Part shown: one piece after another, positions 53,056 through 61,850 of the stretch
Layout of the letters: every line of letters begins with the position of its first letter
Position numbering within the stretch: position 1 is the stretch's first letter
Source of the DNA: Riemerella anatipestifer_E
GTDB taxonomy: Bacteria; Bacteroidota; Bacteroidia; Flavobacteriales; Weeksellaceae
Assembly: GCF_009932355.1 (NCBI RefSeq)
Contig: NZ_LEKU01000005.1
Span: 1-64,000, forward strand
Direction of reading: 5' to 3'
DNA length: 64,000 bases
The notes under the pieces: model-generated
What the model was told of the DNA's origin: nothing
The model's input: the letters and a program-made list of their open reading frames with translations, nothing else
Databases searched by the model: none
Translations under genes and position numbers: made by a program

Positions 53056-56000
53056 ATGAGTAAATTTACAGAATACAAAGGGCTTAATCTTACGGATATA
53101 TCAGCACAAGTAGCTGATTTTTGGAAAAAGGATAATACATTTCAGAAGTCGGTTGAGATTAGAAAGGGCAAACCAGAGTTCGTGTTTTACGAAGGGCCGC
53201 CTTCTGCTAACGGTATGCCAGGAATTCACCACGTAATGGCTAGAGCTTTAAAAGATATTTTCTGTAGATACCAAACTCAAAAAGGAAAACAAGTATTTCG
53301 TAAAGCGGGTTGGGATACTCACGGGTTGCCAGTAGAGCTAGGAGTAGAGAAAGAATTAGGTATTACCAAAGAAGATATAGGTAAGAAAATTTCGGTGGAA
53401 GACTACAATCAGGCGTGCCGAAATGCCGTAATGAAGTACACCGATGTTTGGAACGACCTAACTGAAAAGATAGGCTATTGGGTAGATTTAGAAGACCCAT
53501 ACATTACCTATAAGCCTAAGTATATGGAGACGGTTTGGTGGCTTTTAAAGCAGCTTTACACCAAAAATTTGCTTTATAAAGGCTATACCATTCAGCCGTA
53601 TTCCCCTAAGGCGGGTACAGGGCTTTCATCTCACGAGCTTAATCAGCCGGGGACTTACCGTGATGTAAGCGATACGACCATTGTGGCTCAATTCAAAGTA
53701 AAACAACTTTCGGATAGCGTGGCTTCTAAGATAGGTCAGCAAAGTGGGGATATCCACATTCTTGCTTGGACGACAACACCTTGGACGCTTCCGTCTAACA
53801 CGGCTTTGGCAGTGGGTAAAGAGGTAGAATATGTCTTGGTAAAAACTTTTAATCAATACACCTTTGAACCAATCCAAATTGTTCTAGCGAAGGTACTTCT
53901 TGAGAAAAACTTTGGTAAAAAATATTTTGAAGGAACAGATGAAGATTTGGCTAAATATCAATCCGAAGATAAGCAAATCCCTTATCAAGTGTTAGGGCAT
54001 TTTTCGGGTGCAGATTTAGCAGGAACGCAATACGAACAGTTGGTGCCGTGGTTTTTACCATACGAAAATCCAGACCAAGCCTTCCGTGTGATTGTAGGGG
54101 ATTTTGTAACCACAGAGGACGGGACAGGGATAGTACATATCGCACCTACCTTTGGTGCTGATGACGCTCGTGTCGCAAAAGAAAACGGAATACCTCCAAT
54201 GCTCATCAAAGATGAAAACGATAACCTTGTGCCTTTAGTAGATTTACAAGGGAAATTTGTTAAAGGAGAGGCGGTGCCAGAGCTATTTAGTGGTAAATAC
54301 ATCAAAAATGAATACTATGATAATGGTGCTGCCCCAGAGAAATCTTGGGACGTAGAAATGGCAATCCTCCTTAAAACAGAAAATAAAGCATTTAAGGTAG
54401 AGAAATACCTCCACTCTTATCCTCACTGTTGGAGAACAGATAAGCCTGTATTGTACTATCCGCTAGACTCTTGGTTTGTTAAGATGACTTCGGTTAAGGA
54501 GCGTCTAGTAGAACTAAATAAAGAAATCAACTGGAAGCCGAAAGCTACTGGAGAGGGGCGTTTTGCCAACTGGCTAGAAAATGTAAACGATTGGAACCTC
54601 TCTCGTTCTAGATATTGGGGAATTCCGTTGCCGATATGGAGAACGGAAGACCTAAAGGAAGAGAAAATCATAGGTTCGGTAGAAGAGTTGGTAAATGAAA
54701 TCAACAAGTCTATAGCAGCAGGAGTGATGACGGAAAACCCTTTCAAAGATTTTGAAATAGGGAATATGAGCGAGGAAAACTATGCGAAGATAGATTTACA
54801 CAAAAATATTGTGGACGAAGTAGTGCTAGTGTCCGAAACGGGTAAACCGATGAGAAGAGAATCTGACTTGATAGATGTTTGGTTTGATTCTGGGGCGATG
54901 CCTTATGCACAGCTACACTATCCTTTTGAAAATAAGGAATTCATAGAGCAGAACAAGGCATTCCCTGCGGACTTTATCGCAGAAGGAGTAGACCAAACTC
55001 GTGGTTGGTTCTACACGCTACACGCCATTGCAACTAGCGTTTTTGATTCTGTGGCGTACAAAAATGTGGTGTCCAATGGTCTTGTGCTAGACAAAAACGG
55101 ACAAAAAATGTCTAAACGATTGGGCAATGCAGTGGACCCATTTGATACTTTAGCGAAGTACGGTCCAGACGCTACCAGATGGTATATGATTTCCAATGCG
55201 AACCCTTGGGAAAACCTCAAATTTGATATTGATGGTATAGATGAAGTGAGAAGAAAGTTCTTCGGAACACTTTACAATACTTATTCATTCTTTGCACTTT
55301 ATGCCAATGTAGATGGCTTTAAATATGCCGAGAAAGAGGTGGAAAACAGACCAGAGATAGACCGTTGGATTCTTTCGGAGCTTAATATATTGGTAAAAGA
55401 AGTTACCGAGTTCTATAACGATTACGAGCCAACTAAAGTGGCTAGAGCCATCAATACCTTTGTTAATGATAATTTAAGTAACTGGTATGTAAGGCTTTGT
55501 CGTCGTCGTTTCTGGAAAGGAGATTATACCGAAGATAAAATTTCGGCTTATCAAACGCTTTATACTTGTTTAGAAACAGTGGCGAAAATATCAGCACCAA
55601 TCGCTCCATTCTTTATGGATAGACTTTATCAAGATTTGAATAAAGTGACCCAAAGAGATACGGCAGAAAGTGTGCATCTTACGAATTTCCCAGTGTCTAA
55701 TGAAGGTGCGATAGACATCAATTTAGTAGAAAAAACGCACTTAGCACAACAGATTACCTCTATGGTATTTTCATTGAGAAAGAAAGAAAATATCAAGGTA
55801 AGACAACCGTTGCAGAAAGTAATGGTGCCTGTTTTGGATAAGAAAACGGAAGAGCAGATTGTGGCTGTTTCAGACTTAATCAAACAAGAGGTAAATGTAA
55901 AAGAGCTACAAATCATCAATGATAAAGAGGCAGAGGGACTTATCGTAAAACAGATAAAGCCTAACTTTAAGACTTTAGGCCCTAAATTGGGTAAAGATAT

Positions 56001-56454
56001 GAAGACGGTAGCCCAAGCGATTTCAGCGTTTGATAATGCTCAAATTTCTACCTTAGAGAAAGACGGTAAGGTGATGGTTGGAGCTTATGAGATTTGTTTA
56101 GAAGATGTGGAAATATCGACTAAAGATATTCCAGGTTGGACGGTGGCTAGTGAAGGCAAAATCACAGTGGCATTAGATTTGACAATAACCGACGAACTTA
56201 GGTCTGAAGGTGTGGCGAGGGAGTTTATCAATCGTATCCAAAACCTTAGAAAAGAAAAAGAGTTTGAGCTTACGGATAAAATTAAAATACAGTTAACACA
56301 AGATTGTCCATATTTGCAGGAAATTTTGAATAATGAACAGTACATCGCTTCGGAGGTGCTTTCTGAGAAAATAGAAGTTCTAGAAGCGTTAAACACAGGT
56401 GATGAACTGGAGATAGATGAAGTGAAGTTTACTGTAAATATTGAAAGAAACTAA
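53056..56454 (+). CDS. ileS: isoleucyl-tRNA synthetase with a GIHH signature
   Basis: A 1132-residue class Ia synthetase charging tRNA-Ile. The first signature reads GPPSANGMPGIHHVMARALK: residues 56-59 are GIHH in place of the classical HxGH. The second signature KMSKR is at 684-688. The editing (CP1) domain has TTTPWTLPSNTAL and GTGIVHIAPTFGADD. The C-terminal region is long and lacks a zinc finger. The length and the wording PPSANGMPG match eukaryote-like type 2 IleRS. In type 2 enzymes a swap from HxGH to GxHH has been reported to accompany extreme mupirocin tolerance. As the only ileS in the window, it appears to be a housekeeping copy. Confidence 0.96.
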   Translation: MSKFTEYKGLNLTDISAQVADFWKKDNTFQKSVEIRKGKPEFVFYEGPPSANGMPGIHHVMARALKDIFCRYQTQKGKQVFRKAGWDTHGLPVELGVEKELGITKEDIGKKISVEDYNQACRNAVMKYTDVWNDLTEKIGYWVDLEDPYITYKPKYMETVWWLLKQLYTKNLLYKGYTIQPYSPKAGTGLSSHELNQPGTYRDVSDTTIVAQFKVKQLSDSVASKIGQQSGDIHILAWTTTPWTLPSNTALAVGKEVEYVLVKTFNQYTFEPIQIVLAKVLLEKNFGKKYFEGTDEDLAKYQSEDKQIPYQVLGHFSGADLAGTQYEQLVPWFLPYENPDQAFRVIVGDFVTTEDGTGIVHIAPTFGADDARVAKENGIPPMLIKDENDNLVPLVDLQGKFVKGEAVPELFSGKYIKNEYYDNGAAPEKSWDVEMAILLKTENKAFKVEKYLHSYPHCWRTDKPVLYYPLDSWFVKMTSVKERLVELNKEINWKPKATGEGRFANWLENVNDWNLSRSRYWGIPLPIWRTEDLKEEKIIGSVEELVNEINKSIAAGVMTENPFKDFEIGNMSEENYAKIDLHKNIVDEVVLVSETGKPMRRESDLIDVWFDSGAMPYAQLHYPFENKEFIEQNKAFPADFIAEGVDQTRGWFYTLHAIATSVFDSVAYKNVVSNGLVLDKNGQKMSKRLGNAVDPFDTLAKYGPDATRWYMISNANPWENLKFDIDGIDEVRRKFFGTLYNTYSFFALYANVDGFKYAEKEVENRPEIDRWILSELNILVKEVTEFYNDYEPTKVARAINTFVNDNLSNWYVRLCRRRFWKGDYTEDKISAYQTLYTCLETVAKISAPIAPFFMDRLYQDLNKVTQRDTAESVHLTNFPVSNEGAIDINLVEKTHLAQQITSMVFSLRKKENIKVRQPLQKVMVPVLDKKTEEQIVAVSDLIKQEVNVKELQIINDKEAEGLIVKQIKPNFKTLGPKLGKDMKTVAQAISAFDNAQISTLEKDGKVMVGAYEICLEDVEISTKDIPGWTVASEGKITVALDLTITDELRSEGVAREFINRIQNLRKEKEFELTDKIKIQLTQDCPYLQEILNNEQYIASEVLSEKIEVLEALNTGDELEIDEVKFTVNIERN

Positions 56455-56480
56455 GAATACTTAAATCATATTTTGTTATT

Positions 56481-56861
56481 ATGGAACAGGAGAGACAAAG
56501 GTATAGTGATGCCGATTTAAAAGAGTTTAAAGAGCTTATAGAAAGCAAAATAGAAAAGGCAGAGAAAGATTTGGCGTTGATTAGACAAAACTTTATCAAC
56601 GACCAAAATAATGGTACAGATGATACCTCGCCTACATTTAAGGCTTTTGAAGAAGGTGCAGAGACTTTAAGCAAGGAGCAAAATGCAATTCTTGCGGTAA
56701 GACAGGAGAAATTTATCCGAGACCTAAAGAATGCTCTTATCAGGATAGAAAACAAAACCTACGGAATTTGTAGAGTTACAGGTAACCTGATTGGTAAGGA
56801 AAGACTGAAAGCTGTGCCTCACGCCACTTTGAGCATTGAGGCTAAAAATATGCAACGATAA
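56481..56861 (+). CDS. TraR/DksA-family transcriptional regulator, degenerate zinc finger
   Basis: A 126-residue protein with an N-terminal coiled coil (DLKEFKELIESKIEKAEKDL onwards) and the DksA-type C-terminal block YGICRVTGNLIGKERLKAVP, HATLSIEAKN. Only one Cys of the usual four zinc ligands remains, as is usual in the Bacteroidota form. Members act on RNA polymerase with ppGpp; whether this one does is uncertain. It follows ileS by 26 bases and precedes lspA, the standard gene order in this group. Confidence 0.87.
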   Translation: MEQERQRYSDADLKEFKELIESKIEKAEKDLALIRQNFINDQNNGTDDTSPTFKAFEEGAETLSKEQNAILAVRQEKFIRDLKNALIRIENKTYGICRVTGNLIGKERLKAVPHATLSIEAKNMQR

Positions 56862-56882
56862 TTGCAGAAAAGTTAAATATTA

Positions 56883-56925
56883 GCTGTGTGTCACAAGAAA
56901 TATTTTTTGTGATACACGGCGTTTT
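56883..56925 (+). terminator. terminator after the dksA-like gene
   Basis: Long stem 56883-56897 / 56906-56920 (GCTGTGTGTCAC... with GTGATACACGGC, two G:U pairs), followed by GTTTTTC. It lies only ~20 bases before lspA, so lspA probably has its own promoter or relies on read-through. Confidence 0.8.
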
Positions 56926-56944
56926 TCATTAAAATAAAACATAC

Positions 56945-57583
56945 ATGAAGAAGATAGCATTCGTAACTATTTTGGTATTGCTTTTAGACCAACTCTCTAA
57001 AATCTATATTAAAACTAATTTTGAACTCAACGAATCTGTGAGGGTTTTGCCAGGTTTTAGATTAACCTTTGTAGAAAACCCAGGTATGGCTTATGGTTTA
57101 CAGTTCGGAGGGCTTATTGGCAAGTATTTTTTGGTAATTACTAGAGTGGTTCTTATTGGGGTTATGGTTCATATCTTTAGAAAATGGCTTAAAGAAGGAG
57201 CGTCTAACTATAGGCTTATACCTATGGCAATGATATTTGCAGGAGCGATAGGGAACTTAATAGATGGTATGTTTTATGGGCTTATCTTTGATACAGGAAC
57301 GGTGTTTGATGACAGTATAGGACGATGGATAGGCTACGATGGGGTTTCTCATATCATTGCTTTTGGGCAAGGTTATTCTCATTTTATGAAAGGCTGTGTG
57401 GTAGATATGTTTCATTTTGATATGATTGATTGGTATGTGCCAGAAAATTATCCTGTAATTGGTGGCACTAGAATTCAGTTTTTTAAATATATTTTCAATG
57501 TGGCAGATGCTGCTATTACAGTTGGGGTAAGTATATTGTTTTTGTTCAGAAGAAAAGCCTTTCCTAACGGATTAGAGTTTTAA
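56945..57583 (+). CDS. lspA: lipoprotein signal peptidase II
   Basis: A 212-residue inner-membrane aspartyl protease that removes signal peptides from prolipoproteins. Four membrane segments are visible. Catalytic-site blocks are FAGAIGNLIDGMFYG and the FNVADAAITVGVSIL motif with the second Asp. An insert of about 45 residues between them (GTVFDDSIGRWIGYDGVSH and on) makes it longer than the ~160-residue proteobacterial enzyme, as is typical of Bacteroidota. It serves the many lipoproteins in this window. The SanA-like gene starts five bases after its stop. Confidence 0.95.
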   Translation: MKKIAFVTILVLLLDQLSKIYIKTNFELNESVRVLPGFRLTFVENPGMAYGLQFGGLIGKYFLVITRVVLIGVMVHIFRKWLKEGASNYRLIPMAMIFAGAIGNLIDGMFYGLIFDTGTVFDDSIGRWIGYDGVSHIIAFGQGYSHFMKGCVVDMFHFDMIDWYVPENYPVIGGTRIQFFKYIFNVADAAITVGVSILFLFRRKAFPNGLEF

Positions 57584-57587
57584 GTAG

Positions 57588-58232
57588 ATGAAAAAACTAG
57601 GGAAAGTTCTACTGGTTACATGTGTTTTATCCATCGTTAGTATAGTAACGGTAATATTGTGGTGTAATTATATTATTAAAAGCCAGTCCGAAAATTATAT
57701 CTTCAGCAATATTTCTGATGTACCAACTAAAAAAGTTGGACTTGTTCTAGGAACGAGCAAATATCTCCAAAACGGTATTCCTAACTATTACTTTAAATAC
57801 AGAATAGATGCGGCAGCGGAGCTTTATAAAAATGGCAAAGTACAGTATTTTATTGTAAGTGGAGACAATTCTCGTAAAGACTACAACGAAACCGAAGATA
57901 TGAAGCTAGATTTAATGGCTCACGGCATTCCTGAAAATCATATTTATCAAGACTTCGCGGGATTTAGAACGTTAGATTCCGTAATAAGAGCAGAAGATAT
58001 CTTTGGTCAAAAGACATTTATCATCATTTCACAAAAATTTCATAACGAACGAGCGGTTTATTTGGCTAGAAAAAACGGCTTAGAAGCGTATGGGTATAAT
58101 GCTCAAGATGTAAATACCTATGCAGGATTTAAAACCCAAGTCAGAGAATACTTCGCAAGGGTAAAAGTCTTTTATGATTTACTATTGGGGGTAGAGCCTA
58201 AATTCAGTGGAGATAAAGAGTTGATTCCGTAG
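57588..58232 (+). CDS. SanA/YdcF-like (DUF218) membrane protein
   Basis: A 214-residue protein with one N-terminal membrane anchor (VLLVTCVLSIVSIVTVILW) and an extracytoplasmic DUF218 domain. Signature blocks are VGLVLGTSKYLQNGIPNYYF, RIDAAAELYKNGKVQYFIVSGDN and IISQKFHNERAVYLAR. SanA proteins affect envelope permeability (vancomycin exclusion at high temperature in E. coli). It is in the same transcript as lspA. Confidence 0.9.
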   Translation: MKKLGKVLLVTCVLSIVSIVTVILWCNYIIKSQSENYIFSNISDVPTKKVGLVLGTSKYLQNGIPNYYFKYRIDAAAELYKNGKVQYFIVSGDNSRKDYNETEDMKLDLMAHGIPENHIYQDFAGFRTLDSVIRAEDIFGQKTFIIISQKFHNERAVYLARKNGLEAYGYNAQDVNTYAGFKTQVREYFARVKVFYDLLLGVEPKFSGDKELIP

Positions 58233-58243
58233 TATTTAGTTTG

Positions 58244-58259
58244 TGTAACATAGGTTACA
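58244..58259. promoter_or_regulatory. CRP/FNR-type operator upstream of the diheme lipoprotein
   Basis: TGTAAC-ATAG-GTTACA, a perfect 6+4+6 palindrome that overlaps the upstream side of the -33 box. The same half-sites occur upstream of the rhodanese gene (46330-46345). Confidence 0.7.
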
Positions 58260-58288
58260 TTGGGAATCGTATTTTATTGTTACCTTTG
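58260..58288 (+). promoter_or_regulatory. promoter of the diheme lipoprotein gene
   Basis: TTG at 58260-58262 and TACCTTTG at 58281-58288, 18 bases apart, fit the Bacteroidota consensus. The operator sits directly upstream, the position expected for an activator. Confidence 0.65.
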
Positions 58289-58320
58289 AGGATAAGTTTA
58301 ATTTATCAAAAGGTAAAATA

Positions 58321-59295
58321 ATGAGAAAAATAGGTGGTTATATAGGTGTTGTACTCTTGGCTTTAGTGGTAAGTTGTGATTCCAAAAACAGCAGTAAAGA
58401 ACTTGATAAACCAGATTTAGCTAGTAATAATACTAAAGATGAGGTAGCAGAAGCATATAATTTAATGAAAACAAATTGCTACTCGTGCCATCACCCATCT
58501 GCTTTGCCTACGGAGAGAGTGGCACCACCTATGTTAGCGGTAAAGGCTCATTATATGGAAGCTACTGGTAGTAGAGAGCAATTTATAGCAAAAATGCAGG
58601 AATTTATTGCTAAGCCCTCTGCGGAGGCTTCTATAATGCCAAATGCGGTAGAGAAATTCGGATTAATGCCTTACCAAGAATATAAAAAGGAAGATATAGA
58701 GAAAATAGCAGGTTTCTTGTTTGATTATAAAATTCCCGAACCAGAATGGTTTAAAGAGCATTATCAGAAAGAAAAAGGTAAAGTTTTTGAGCAAAAAGGA
58801 TTGGATATTCCAGCCACAGCGAAAACCCAACAAGAAATAGGTTTGGAGTATGCCCTAGAAACCAAGCAACTCTTAGGGAAAAATCTACAGCAAAAACTTA
58901 AACAAGAAGGAGCTGAACAAGCCTTGGATTTTTGCAATATCAATGCTATTCCCTTAACACAACAAGTGGCGGATAAGCACAATATTTTCATAAAAAGAGC
59001 ATCAGATAAACCAAGGAATCCAAATAATAAAGCTACAAAAGAAGAGCTTAAAGTGATTATGGATTATAAAAAACAATTGGCAAATGAAAAGACTTTAGCT
59101 CCTGTGATGGAAGGTAATCATCTGTATGTGCCAATACTTACTAATGAGATGTGTCTTAAATGCCACGGAGTGCAGTCCTCTGATATAGCTCCTAAAGTGT
59201 CTGATAAAATAAAAAAGCTATACCCAAAAGATATGGCTACAGGATATAAACAGAATGAATTGAGGGGTGTTTTTAGTATAAAACTTTCAGAATAA
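58321..59295 (+). CDS. diheme c-type cytochrome lipoprotein with DUF3365 domain
   Basis: A 324-residue lipoprotein (lipobox VVSC, Cys19). The first heme site is CYSCH (Cys53, Cys56, His57) in a cytochrome-c-like domain. The second is CLKCH (Cys278, Cys281, His282) in a C-terminal DUF3365 (Tll0287-like) domain, which includes ALDFCNINAIPLTQQVADKH. It is a periplasmic or surface redox protein, perhaps sensing or transferring electrons. The upstream FNR-type palindrome suggests oxygen- or nitric-oxide-linked control. Confidence 0.88.
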   Translation: MRKIGGYIGVVLLALVVSCDSKNSSKELDKPDLASNNTKDEVAEAYNLMKTNCYSCHHPSALPTERVAPPMLAVKAHYMEATGSREQFIAKMQEFIAKPSAEASIMPNAVEKFGLMPYQEYKKEDIEKIAGFLFDYKIPEPEWFKEHYQKEKGKVFEQKGLDIPATAKTQQEIGLEYALETKQLLGKNLQQKLKQEGAEQALDFCNINAIPLTQQVADKHNIFIKRASDKPRNPNNKATKEELKVIMDYKKQLANEKTLAPVMEGNHLYVPILTNEMCLKCHGVQSSDIAPKVSDKIKKLYPKDMATGYKQNELRGVFSIKLSE

Positions 59296-59321
59296 TAATT
59301 TTTTCATAGTACTATAATGGG

Positions 59322-59363
59322 AGGCCAGAGACATTTTAATCACTTTTTGTCTTTGGCTTTTTT
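59322..59363 (+). terminator. terminator after the diheme lipoprotein gene
   Basis: Stem AGGCCAGAGAC (59322-59332) with 59349-59359 (G:U pairs tolerated), followed by a run of T. Confidence 0.8.
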
Positions 59364-59446
59364 GTTTGGTTTTTACAGAAAAATAATTTAGGAATTTCTC
59401 TTAGAGAAACAAAGTCGCAGAAGACTCATACTAAAGAAGTACTTTT

Positions 59447-59478
59447 TTTGAGAAAATTGATATAAATCAATATCTTTG
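59447..59478 (+). promoter_or_regulatory. lepA promoter
   Basis: TTTG at 59447-59450 and TATCTTTG at 59471-59478, spaced 20 bases, closely match the Bacteroidota sigma consensus. The ATG follows 20 bases downstream. Confidence 0.8.
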
Positions 59479-59498
59479 CAGACTACGAATTCGTTTTC

Positions 59499-61295
59499 AT
59501 GAAGAATATAAGAAACTTTTGCATTATAGCCCATATAGACCACGGTAAATCTACCTTGGCAGATAGGCTTTTAGAATATACCAATACAGTAACACAAAGA
59601 GAACTCCAAGCCCAAACCCTAGACGATATGGATTTGGAGAAAGAGCGAGGAATTACCATAAAATCTCACGCCATACAAATGGACTACGAATATAAGGGTG
59701 AAAAATATGTTCTTAACCTTATTGATACGCCAGGGCACGTGGATTTTTCCTACGAAGTATCTAGGTCTATAGCAGCGTGTGAGGGGGCATTACTGATTGT
59801 AGATGCGGCACAGAGCATTCAGGCACAAACAATTTCTAATCTTTATTTGGCGTTAGAAAATGATTTGGAGATTATCCCTGTACTTAATAAAATTGACTTG
59901 CCATCTGCAAACCCAGAAGAAGTTACAGATGAAATAATGAATTTATTGGGCTGTGAGTACGAAGATGTTCTAAGAGTTTCAGGGAAAACAGGAGAAGGCG
60001 TACACGAGCTTTTAGAGCAGATTGTGGAAAGGATACCAGCTCCTAAGGGAGAGCCAGATGCTCCGCTACAAGCCCTAATTTTTGATTCCGTTTATAACCC
60101 TTTTAGAGGGATAGAAGCCTATTTTAAGGTAGTTAATGGCAAGATAAGAAAAGGCGAGAAAGTTAAGTTTATGGCTACCGATAAAACCTACGAGGCAGAT
60201 GAGGTAGGGACACTAAAACTGAAACAACAGCCAAAACAAGAAATCAAGTGTGGAGATGTAGGCTATATTATTTCTGGGATTAAAGATGCCAGAGAGGTTA
60301 AAGTGGGAGATACTATTACAAGTGTAGAAAATCCTGCTACTGCTCCGATAGAAGGTTTTGAAGAGGTGAAACCAATGGTTTTTGCTGGGATTTATCCAGT
60401 AGAAAGTGAGGATTTTGAAGAACTAAGAACCTCCTTAGAAAAACTTAGGTTAAATGATGCTTCTTTAGTTTTTGAACCAGAAAGTTCAGCGGCTTTAGGA
60501 TTTGGTTTTAGATGTGGATTCTTGGGTATGCTCCATATGGAAATTGTTCAGGAAAGGTTAGATAGAGAATTCAATATGAATGTTATCACTACGGTTCCCA
60601 ACGTATCCTATCACGGATATAGCAAGAAAGAACCGGAAGTGCCAATCCTTATCAATAATCCTTCGGAAATGATGGACCCAACGGTAATGGATAGAGTGGA
60701 AGAACCTTATATTAAAGCTTCTATCATTACCAAATCCGATTTCGTAGGAGCGGTGATGACGCTTTGTATAGAAAAACGAGGAGAAATTGTTAATCAAAGC
60801 TATCTAACTTCCGATAGAGTAGAGCTTGTCTTTAATATGCCTCTTGCAGAGGTGGTTTTTGATTTCTATGACAGATTAAAATCCATTTCTAAAGGTTATG
60901 CTTCCTTTGATTATCACCCAATAGGTTTCCGTGCTTCTAAATTAGTTAAGATGGATATTCTTATCAACGGAGATATGGTAGATGCATTGTCTTCTCTCAT
61001 ACACCAAGACAATGCCTATGGTATTGGTAAAAAAATGTGTGAGAAGCTGAGAGAGCTTATACCGAGACAACAGTTTGATATAGCAGTACAAGCGGCTTTA
61101 GGAACAAAAGTTATTGCTAGAGAAACCATAAAAGCCTTAAGAAAAGATGTAACAGCAAAATGTTATGGAGGAGATATTTCAAGAAAAAGAAAACTCTTAG
61201 AGAAGCAGAAGGAAGGTAAAAAGAAAATGAAGCAGATAGGAAGAGTAGAAGTTCCACAATCAGCGTTTATGGCGGTACTAAAACTGAATGATTAA
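59499..61295 (+). CDS. lepA: elongation factor 4 (LepA), translational GTPase
   Basis: A 598-residue ribosome-dependent GTPase. G1 is AHIDHGKSTLADRLL, G2 the ERGITIK block, G3 DTPGHVDFSYEV and G4 NKIDLPSA. The LepA-specific C-terminal domain has FRASKLVKMDILINGDMVDAL, and the end KEGKKKMKQIGRVEVPQSAFMAVLKL. Full length. A single-gene unit with its own promoter and terminator. Confidence 0.97.
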   Translation: MKNIRNFCIIAHIDHGKSTLADRLLEYTNTVTQRELQAQTLDDMDLEKERGITIKSHAIQMDYEYKGEKYVLNLIDTPGHVDFSYEVSRSIAACEGALLIVDAAQSIQAQTISNLYLALENDLEIIPVLNKIDLPSANPEEVTDEIMNLLGCEYEDVLRVSGKTGEGVHELLEQIVERIPAPKGEPDAPLQALIFDSVYNPFRGIEAYFKVVNGKIRKGEKVKFMATDKTYEADEVGTLKLKQQPKQEIKCGDVGYIISGIKDAREVKVGDTITSVENPATAPIEGFEEVKPMVFAGIYPVESEDFEELRTSLEKLRLNDASLVFEPESSAALGFGFRCGFLGMLHMEIVQERLDREFNMNVITTVPNVSYHGYSKKEPEVPILINNPSEMMDPTVMDRVEEPYIKASIITKSDFVGAVMTLCIEKRGEIVNQSYLTSDRVELVFNMPLAEVVFDFYDRLKSISKGYASFDYHPIGFRASKLVKMDILINGDMVDALSSLIHQDNAYGIGKKMCEKLRELIPRQQFDIAVQAALGTKVIARETIKALRKDVTAKCYGGDISRKRKLLEKQKEGKKKMKQIGRVEVPQSAFMAVLKLND

Positions 61296-61321
61296 ACTTC
61301 ATTAAGGATAGTTTAAAATAG

Positions 61322-61364
61322 AACCTAACTTAGCTATTTATAACAAGCTGGTTAGGTTTTTTTA
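61322..61364 (+). terminator. lepA terminator
   Basis: Stem AACCTAAC (61322-61329) with GTTAGGTT (61351-61358), an inner AGCT pairing, then a T-run. Confidence 0.85.
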
Positions 61365-61428
61365 TTTTGAATAATCTGAATTTTAAGAAATCATCAATCA
61401 AGGTAATAGTCAAAAAGGAAAAATGATT

Positions 61429-61460
61429 TTTGTCAGTCCATAAATTAGTTCGTATTTTTG
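61429..61460 (+). promoter_or_regulatory. promoter of the A-type carrier/sufB unit
   Basis: TTTG (61429-61432) and TATTTTTG (61453-61460), 20 bases apart, close to consensus. The ATG is 29 bases downstream of the -7 box. Confidence 0.8.
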
Positions 61461-61488
61461 TTGGCGAAAATCATTCTAAATAAATACA

Positions 61489-61818
61489 ATGATAAAAGTA
61501 TCAGACCAAGCTAAAGATAAAGCAGTTCAGCTCATGACAGAAGATGGGTTTAATCCTAGTGAAGATTTCATTAGAGTAGGTGTCAAGAGTGGCGGTTGCT
61601 CTGGTTTAGAATATGTGTTGAAGTTTGATAATCAGACCACAGATACAGACCAAATCTTTGAAGATAACGGAATTAAGATAGTGATAGACAAAAAATCAAT
61701 TCTCTATTTAGCAGGGACAACTTTGGAATATTCTGGAGGTCTTAACGGGAAAGGATTTGTATTTAATAATCCTAATGCTGCCAGAACTTGTGGTTGTGGA
61801 GAGAGTTTTTCGCTTTAG
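61489..61818 (+). CDS. A-type iron-sulfur carrier (HesB/IscA/SufA/ErpA family)
   Basis: A 109-residue protein with the three conserved cysteines of A-type carriers: one in VKSGGCSGLEYVLKF and two in RTCGCGESFSL at the end. It delivers Fe-S clusters made on a scaffold. It lies 32 bases ahead of sufB, so it probably belongs to the SUF system here; IscA- versus SufA-type cannot be told from sequence alone. Confidence 0.93.
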   Translation: MIKVSDQAKDKAVQLMTEDGFNPSEDFIRVGVKSGGCSGLEYVLKFDNQTTDTDQIFEDNGIKIVIDKKSILYLAGTTLEYSGGLNGKGFVFNNPNAARTCGCGESFSL

Positions 61819-61850
61819 AAAGTAAAAATTAAGAGTAACTTTAAGAAATT

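Noticed and set aside
53985..54305. Several long minus-strand frames inside ileS, also at 54456-54746, 55629-55919 and 56085-56396
   Set aside because: All are inside a fully supported gene, are Ser/Phe-rich and have no family features; they are antisense shadows.
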